From Candidatus Methanoperedentaceae archaeon (GTDB taxonomy: Archaea > Halobacteriota > Methanosarcinia > Methanosarcinales > Methanoperedenaceae): a DNA stretch of 10,797 nt. Position numbers and translations under genes: made by a program. Where the stretch lies: the NCBI GenBank assembly GCA_014859785.1, contig JACUTP010000053.1, forward strand, positions 1 through 10,797. Reading direction: 5' to 3'. Shown here in pieces: positions 6,608-10,797 of the stretch; the first letter of the stretch is position 1, and the number at the start of each line of letters is the position of its first letter. The notes beneath the pieces are model-generated. The model saw only the letters and a program-made list of their open reading frames with translations, was not told the DNA's origin and did no database searches.

Positions 6608-7267
6608 TTGAAACGGCGATTAAATATTTCGGGCAGCCCTGTACTGGGAGTTTTTGCAACCTGTACGGATGAGCTTGTATTTGTTCCTTTTGACATAACC
6701 GATGAAATTGCATCTTATGTAGGAGAATCGCTGGGCGTTCCCACCCAAAAAGTTTCTGTTGGTGGAAGTGCTATAATCGGCAGTCTCCTTCAGGGAAATT
6801 CAAACGGGGTAGTTGCTGCGGGTTTCATTTATGAAAAGGAAATAAGGTCTATCAGGAAGCACACAAAAGCCGCAAGGTTAACACAGGCGCTGAATGCTGC
6901 AGGGAATCTTATAATGTGTAATGATACGGCAGCCCTCGCACACCCGGAACTTAATGACAAGTCATTGAATGTAATTAGTAAATATCTTGGTGTTGATATA
7001 CAGCGCGGAACAATTGCCGGTTTGAAAACCCCTGGCATGGCTGGTATTGCCACTAATAAGGGTGTACTTGTGCACCCGAAAGCCACGCAGCATGAAATAG
7101 GGGTAATAAAAGACCTGTTCGGGCTTCCTGTGGATATCGGGACTGTGAATTTCGGCTCACCTCTTGTGGGTTCGGGGCTGCTTGCAAACACCAAAGGTTA
7201 TGTGGCAGGACAGGAAACCACAGGTCCTGAGCTTGCAAGGATAGAGGATGCCTTAGGTTTCTTCTAA
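6608..7267 (+). CDS. eif6: Translation initiation factor aIF6 (anti-association factor)
   Basis: aIF6 binds the large ribosomal subunit and prevents premature joining with the small subunit. The protein has the beta/alpha-propeller repeats of the family: ISGSPVLGVFA near the N-terminus, GNLIMCNDTAALAHPEL in the middle, and near the end GTVNFGSPLVGSGLLANTKG and GPELARIEDALGFF. I start at the TTG at 6608 (219 residues, LKRRLNISGSP), because known archaeal proteins begin just before this segment; GGGAG at 6592-6596 lies 11 nt upstream. An earlier in-frame TTG at 6590 would add six residues, but it lies in the T-run with no site. The 3' end overlaps adenine deaminase by 15 bp, tail to tail. The usual downstream genes (L18a/LX, prefoldin alpha, ftsY) are absent. 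Confidence 0.93.
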   Translation: MKRRLNISGSPVLGVFATCTDELVFVPFDITDEIASYVGESLGVPTQKVSVGGSAIIGSLLQGNSNGVVAAGFIYEKEIRSIRKHTKAARLTQALNAAGNLIMCNDTAALAHPELNDKSLNVISKYLGVDIQRGTIAGLKTPGMAGIATNKGVLVHPKATQHEIGVIKDLFGLPVDIGTVNFGSPLVGSGLLANTKGYVAGQETTGPELARIEDALGFF

Positions 7268-8977
7268 TGGTTTTATTATTTTAAACGCATCGACATCAAC
7301 CATCCCGCAATCCGTAATTTTAAGGGATGGTATTACAGGCAGTGTCAGGAATGATGCCTGGATAAACGGTGCATCCAGTTTACATCCCATATTTTTAATT
7401 GCCGCGTGGAGATTTCCAAGTTTCATGTCTGTTTCGTGGGCGCCGGTTGTGCTGAGGATACCTGCAAACGGAAGCGGCATTTCCTCAACAATCGTTCCGT
7501 TTGCAATCACAATTCCACCATGAAGTTTTTTAATCCTGTTCGCACAGAATGCCATGTCTTCAAAATTCGTGCCAATTACTATGATATTATGGGAATCATG
7601 ACCGATGCTTTGTCCGAACGCACCATTTTCCAGGTTAAAACCACTCACAAAACCTTTCCCTATGTTGCCTGTTTTCCCGTGGCGTTCTATTACAGCTATT
7701 GGGAGGATGCCGCGTTCAATGTCAGGCTGTACGAACGTCCGTTCAGTAACCAGTTCCTCGACACGTCTTTCAGTGATGAGCTGTTCTGGTACTATTCCTA
7801 TTACATTTGCCCTGACAATCCTTTTTCCTGAATGGATTTTCAGGTCATCGGGCAGGATTTTTTTATATTTCACAGTTTCCAGGACATATTTCGGATATTT
7901 AATGTCCTTTATTCCAGGATTGATTTCACCGTTTGTCACCACACACCTTATCCTGAAATCCTGCATGTCGTCAAGTATTACAAGATTGGCTTTCCTGCCT
8001 ATGCTTATTGAGCCGATAAGGTGGTCAATCCTGAAATGGCGCGCTGTATTGAGTGTAGCCATTGAGATTGCCTGTACCGGCTCAATTCCCAGACTGATTG
8101 CTTGCCTGACATGTGCATCCATGTGTCCTTTTATTATATCGGCAGGGTGCTTGTCATCAGTTGCAAAGAAAAAGTTCTCAAGGGATATGCCGCTTTCCAG
8201 CAGTTTAGGTATGAAGTCATGGAGGCTTTTTGCAGCCGAGCCTTCACGCAGCATTATTTTCATACCAAGACGGGCTTTTTCAAGGATTTCTTCAAATGTA
8301 ATTGATTCGTGGTCACTGGATATGCCGCAGGCGATGTAACCTGCCAGTTCCCGCCCCCGCAATCCAGGAGCGTGCCCGTCAACCACGAGTTTCATTTTAA
8401 AGGCTGCTGCTATTTTCCCGAGTATATCAGGATTCCCGCGAAGTACTTCAGGATAGTCCATCACCTCACCCAGCCCCACCACCTGTTTGCTAACGATGAG
8501 TTTTTTGATTTCTGCTACTCCGAGTTTCGCGCCTGATGTTTCAAGCGGAGTGGACGGCACGCAGGATGGAATTGTAAAAAAAATATCAACCGGAAGGAAG
8601 GAAGCTTCTTTCATCACCAGCCTGATACCTTTTGTTCCCAGGACGTTGGCAATCTCATGAGGGTCTATTATCATGCCTGTCGTCCCGTGAATGAGGGATT
8701 GCCTTGCGAACTGTGTGAGTGTCAGCATGCTTGACTCAAAGTGGACGTGACCGTCAATGAGACCAGGACTCACATGGGCGTTTTTTACATCGATTTTCCG
8801 TGTTTTTTCCCCTGCAAGTTCATCCACGTCCCCGATACCTGAAATAAAACCCGAGGTTATTGCTATGCTGCCTTCTGTAATTTCTCTTGTATTGACATTT
8901 ACAATCCGGCAATTCTCCAGTACCAGGTCGGCTTTTGTGAGCCCCATGCCCGCAAAGACCTTCTCCTCCAAGGTCAT
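7253..8977 (-). CDS. ade: Adenine deaminase
   Basis: Hydrolyses adenine to hypoxanthine and ammonia in purine salvage. The 574-residue protein has the expected length and order for the amidohydrolase-superfamily Ade (COG1001): PGLIDGHVHFESSM (71-84) with metal ligands His77 and His79, IDPHEIANVLG (104-114), VGLGEVMDYPEVL (167-179) with Glu171, VDGHAPGL (199-206) with His202, SSDHES (220-225) with His223, and FATDDKHP (271-278) with Asp274. A C-terminal domain specific to Ade follows. All metal-site residues appear present, so it should be active. The ATG at 8977 lacks a ribosome-binding site but has a TATA-like element 26 nt away, suggesting a leaderless mRNA. It is a single-gene unit, divergent from hisF and convergent with aIF6. 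Confidence 0.95.
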   Translation of the reverse strand: MTLEEKVFAGMGLTKADLVLENCRIVNVNTREITEGSIAITSGFISGIGDVDELAGEKTRKIDVKNAHVSPGLIDGHVHFESSMLTLTQFARQSLIHGTTGMIIDPHEIANVLGTKGIRLVMKEASFLPVDIFFTIPSCVPSTPLETSGAKLGVAEIKKLIVSKQVVGLGEVMDYPEVLRGNPDILGKIAAAFKMKLVVDGHAPGLRGRELAGYIACGISSDHESITFEEILEKARLGMKIMLREGSAAKSLHDFIPKLLESGISLENFFFATDDKHPADIIKGHMDAHVRQAISLGIEPVQAISMATLNTARHFRIDHLIGSISIGRKANLVILDDMQDFRIRCVVTNGEINPGIKDIKYPKYVLETVKYKKILPDDLKIHSGKRIVRANVIGIVPEQLITERRVEELVTERTFVQPDIERGILPIAVIERHGKTGNIGKGFVSGFNLENGAFGQSIGHDSHNIIVIGTNFEDMAFCANRIKKLHGGIVIANGTIVEEMPLPFAGILSTTGAHETDMKLGNLHAAIKNMGCKLDAPFIQASFLTLPVIPSLKITDCGMVDVDAFKIIKPLEET

Positions 8978-8998
8978 GATATAACGTTGTATTGTATT

Positions 8999-9007
8999 TC
9001 TTAAAAG
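8999..9007 (-). promoter_or_regulatory. Candidate TATA box for ade (leaderless start)
   Basis: On the minus strand the 86-bp ade-hisF gap reads AAAACCTTTTAAGAAATAC, with CTTTTAAGA centred 26 nt from the ade ATG and an A-rich BRE-like AAAACC just upstream. This predicts a start at the ATG itself. TTTTAA read from the plus strand (TTAAAA) could also serve hisF with a leader of about 30 nt, though the upstream flank looks less BRE-like in that direction. Confidence 0.45.
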
Positions 9008-9063
9008 GTTTTGCAGCAGGATTATCCAAAACTATTTCATTTCATAAAAACATGGAAAGGTGA

Positions 9064-9894
9064 ATGCTTACTAAACGAATTATTCCGTGCCTTGACGTGA
9101 CACTTGACAGGGAAGGGGGTTGTGTGGTGAAAGGAGTGGAGTTTGTTGACCTGCGTGAAGCGGGCGACCCGGTTTCGCTTGCCAAGAGGTATAACGAGCA
9201 GGGCGCGGATGAACTTGTATTCCTTGACATTACAGCATCCCACGAGAGGCGGAGGACGATGATTGATGTTATAGAGAGGACGGCAGATGAAGTTTTCATC
9301 CCCCTTACTGTCGGGGGCGGCATCAGCTCAACCGAAGCAATAAAAAAAATCCTGAGAGCGGGCGCTGATAAGGTATCTGTCAATACAGCTGCTATTAATA
9401 ATCCCGGGTTCGTGAAAGAGGCGGCTGATATGTTCGGTTCCCAGTGTATTGTCACGGCTATTGACTGCAGGCGCAATAAGAATATTAAAGGGAATGAGGA
9501 TAAGACCATTATCGAGCTTGAGGACGGGACACCTGCATGGTATGAGGTTGTAATTTACGGTGGCAGGAAGCCTATGGGAATCGATACTGTCCGGTGGGCG
9601 CAGAAGGTTGAAAGTCTGGGTTCTGGTGAAATACTGCTTACCAGCATGGACAGGGACGGCACGAAAGATGGGTTTGACCTGCCTATTACGAGGACGCTTT
9701 CAGAACTTCTTGACATCCCGATAATTGCATCGGGCGGTGCCGGGAATATCGGGCATATGTATGATGCTTTTACAAAAGGCAAGGCAGATGCTGCGCTTGC
9801 TGCAAGTATTTTCCATTTCGGGGAGTACACTGTCGGGGATGCGAAGGAGTATCTGAGAGAGAAGGGCGTGCCGGTGCGGGTTCAGGGATTTTAG
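9064..9894 (+). CDS. hisF: Imidazole glycerol phosphate synthase, cyclase subunit HisF
   Basis: HisF joins PRFAR with ammonia from HisH to form imidazole glycerol phosphate and AICAR, linking histidine and purine synthesis. The 276-residue (beta-alpha)8 barrel begins MLTKRIIPCLDV with catalytic Asp11. It continues with VEFVDLREAGDPV (25-37), TVGGGIS (82-88), VNTAA (106-110), AIDCRR (132-137) with the second catalytic Asp134, the YGGRKP loop, SMDRDGTKDGF and the phosphate-binding SGGAGN. A loop of some 20 residues after Asp134 accounts for its length above the common 250; I believe methanogen homologues share this. The start is fixed by the family N-terminus and by AAAGGTGA just upstream. hisH and other his genes are not in the window, so it is an isolated his gene. 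Confidence 0.96.
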   Translation: MLTKRIIPCLDVTLDREGGCVVKGVEFVDLREAGDPVSLAKRYNEQGADELVFLDITASHERRRTMIDVIERTADEVFIPLTVGGGISSTEAIKKILRAGADKVSVNTAAINNPGFVKEAADMFGSQCIVTAIDCRRNKNIKGNEDKTIIELEDGTPAWYEVVIYGGRKPMGIDTVRWAQKVESLGSGEILLTSMDRDGTKDGFDLPITRTLSELLDIPIIASGGAGNIGHMYDAFTKGKADAALAASIFHFGEYTVGDAKEYLREKGVPVRVQGF

Positions 9895-9918
9895 TTTTCA
9901 CTCACTGGAATATTTAAT

Positions 9919-10350
9919 TCAGACTTCTTTTGGGGTGACAACTGGAATATCTGTACGTCCCTCAAAATGTTTCACGTTCCATGTCACAAATTTGGAACAA
10001 TTATGCTCTTCGGCTACATTCAGTATCGTGGCATCCATAAAATTCATTTTTAAGCTGATTTTCCCGAATGTTTTGTCGAACAACTGCTCAACGAAGGCAT
10101 CGGCAGATTCGTATGCCGTAGATGGGAACAGTATTTTTGTGTCATATACTTCAGAAAATCCTTTTAGCAGCTTTTTCAATTCTGATGTATTCAAATTAAA
10201 GGACGCTATGCCAAGAAGTTCATACAAATTATATATTGATGTGCATTTACCTTTTATATCACTGTTCAGAAACGCTTTTGTTATGCCGTATCTTTCATCA
10301 TCCCTGAAGAGCTTCTCAATCACAAAAACATCCGTATCGATGATAATCAT
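9919..10350 (-). CDS. vapC: PIN-domain toxin (VapC-like ribonuclease)
   Basis: A 143-residue PIN-domain protein, the likely RNase toxin of a type II toxin-antitoxin pair. PIN acids are visible: Asp5 in IDTDVFV, Glu44 in NLYELLG and Asp105 in MNFMDATI. The fourth motif reads TWNVKHF (123-129), where Asn replaces the common Asp, a variant seen in many active PIN proteins. I chose the ATG at 10350, because a strong GAGGGG site (10357-10362) lies 6 nt before it and it begins the first PIN strand. The open frame extends further upstream, but those residues lie inside the antitoxin gene and do not resemble PIN sequence. The start overlaps the antitoxin stop by ATGA. It ends 24 bp from the convergent hisF end. 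Confidence 0.9.
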   Translation of the reverse strand: MIIIDTDVFVIEKLFRDDERYGITKAFLNSDIKGKCTSIYNLYELLGIASFNLNTSELKKLLKGFSEVYDTKILFPSTAYESADAFVEQLFDKTFGKISLKMNFMDATILNVAEEHNCSKFVTWNVKHFEGRTDIPVVTPKEV

Positions 10351-10664
10351 TGTCTTCCCCTCAGTTCTTCCATGACGCTTTCGGCGCTTGTCCCGTACCG
10401 CTCTTTCCACTCTTTTCCTTTCCTGATTTTTTCCCAGAGGGCATCTAATTCTTTTGCAGAGTAACCACGCTTTACGTTCCTGCCATGCAGTTCTTCCCTT
10501 ATGAAACATGCTACATCGCTCTCTGTTTGTTTCATTCCTACGAAGTGGCGCACTGCATCAATGATGACCTCGCTTTTGTTTTTGTAAAAGCCTTTTTTAA
10601 CCAGGTCTTCGACATTCCTGGTAATTGCAGATGGCATTCTTACCTGTACTACATCACTTGTCAT
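10347..10664 (-). CDS. vapB: Ribbon-helix-helix antitoxin (VapB-like)
   Basis: The 105-residue protein has an N-terminal ribbon-helix-helix (CopG/MetJ type) DNA-binding domain. It comprises the strand VVQVRMP (5-11), helix 1 around 13-24 and helix 2 around 30-42, with the turn GFYKNKSEVI typical of the fold. The charged C-terminal half (about 45-105) would wrap and inhibit the PIN toxin. Being first in the operon and coupled to the toxin by ATGA fits the usual antitoxin-toxin order. There is no Shine-Dalgarno; a TATA box lies 25 nt before the ATG, suggesting a leaderless mRNA. An inverted repeat covers the start codon, so the protein probably represses its own promoter (inference). Confidence 0.88.
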   Translation of the reverse strand: MTSDVVQVRMPSAITRNVEDLVKKGFYKNKSEVIIDAVRHFVGMKQTESDVACFIREELHGRNVKRGYSAKELDALWEKIRKGKEWKERYGTSAESVMEELRGRQ

Positions 10665-10678
10665 ACAGTTTATGTATG
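10662..10678. promoter_or_regulatory. Candidate operator: inverted repeat at the antitoxin start
   Basis: CATACA and TGTATG form perfect 6-bp arms around GTTTA. The repeat lies between the TATA box and the antitoxin ATG and includes that ATG, where a bound repressor would block a leaderless start. Ribbon-helix-helix antitoxins commonly bind short inverted repeats in their own promoters. Confidence 0.5.
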
Positions 10679-10684
10679 CTTTTG

Positions 10685-10693
10685 TAATATAAA
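10685..10693 (-). promoter_or_regulatory. TATA box of the vapBC operon
   Basis: On the minus strand this reads TTTATATTA, a near-consensus archaeal TATA element centred 25 nt from the antitoxin ATG. It places the transcription start at or next to the start codon. Confidence 0.6.
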
Positions 10694-10759
10694 TAAATAA
10701 TGATGGACAAAGGATAAACTCTGCGAGTATCTTCCATTCCGGTGATTACTATTTATCTT

Positions 10760-10775
10760 TGAATCATTTGATTCA
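10760..10775. repeat. Perfect inverted repeat near the right edge
   Basis: TGAATCA-TT-TGATTCA is a perfect 7-bp inverted repeat with a 2-bp centre. The loop is too short for an RNA hairpin, so it is more likely a dimeric protein binding site. It ends at an ATG (10775-10777) that opens a hydrophobic reading frame running off the window. Confidence 0.45.
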
Positions 10776-10797
10776 TGGTCAGTTTCCTATTCGTTTT

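Noticed and set aside
7605..8339. A 244-codon open frame antisense to adenine deaminase
   Set aside because: The opposite strand encodes a complete Ade with all metal ligands. The antisense translation shows no family features.
9905..9922. Weak hairpin between hisF and vapC as a shared terminator
   Set aside because: Only a 5-bp stem with a G-U pair and an 8-base loop forms, in one direction. T-runs are short, so a terminator cannot be supported.
10351..10509. Upstream extension of the PIN toxin reading frame (53 extra residues)
   Set aside because: The extension lies within the antitoxin gene in another frame, is very rich in Arg and Lys, and does not resemble PIN sequence. The ATG at 10350 has a good ribosome-binding site.
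9919..10664. A novel defence island around the PIN protein
   Set aside because: Only a standard antitoxin-toxin pair is present. No nuclease, helicase, CRISPR or mobile-element gene lies beside it in this window.

Overview
The window is archaeal chromosomal DNA, most likely from a methanogen-related euryarchaeon of the Methanosarcinales or ANME-2 / Methanoperedens type. This rests on the eukaryote-like ribosomal proteins L39e and L31e followed by translation factor aIF6, on a DUF531 protein, on an MthK-type potassium channel, and on TATA-box promoters placed where leaderless mRNAs would start. The lineage is inferred from gene content alone. No rRNA, tRNA, IS element or CRISPR array was seen.

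Layout, left to right. (1) Minus strand, 57-2518: a PLP-dependent biosynthetic arginine decarboxylase (speA) followed by a DUF531 protein that looks like a SPOUT methyltransferase. (2) A 192-bp divergent promoter region, then plus strand 2711-4356: a small ACT-domain protein (UPF0237) and a UPF0210/DUF711 protein, a conserved pair of unknown function. (3) Plus strand 4405-6062: a two-TM potassium channel carrying a RCK domain, overlapped by ATGA with a separate soluble RCK (TrkA-like) protein. (4) Plus strand 6159-7267: rpl39e, rpl31e and aIF6, a classic archaeal translation cluster; aIF6 has a TTG start. (5) Minus strand 7253-8977: adenine deaminase, overlapping the aIF6 3' end tail to tail. 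(6) Plus strand 9064-9894: hisF. (7) Minus strand 9919-10664: a VapBC-type toxin-antitoxin pair (ribbon-helix-helix antitoxin, PIN toxin) with a perfect inverted repeat at the antitoxin start. The last 130 bp hold a second perfect inverted repeat beside a possible gene start at the edge.

The genes are mostly housekeeping. SpeA would make agmatine, which archaea need for polyamines and for agmatidine in tRNA-Ile2. Ade salvages adenine, HisF links histidine and purine synthesis, and L39e/L31e/aIF6 serve the large ribosomal subunit. The points most worth following up are the channel plus separate RCK subunit, which suggests a gating ring made of two different RCK proteins; the bacterial-type SpeA in an archaeon; the ACT/UPF0210 pair; and the candidate operator of the toxin-antitoxin operon.
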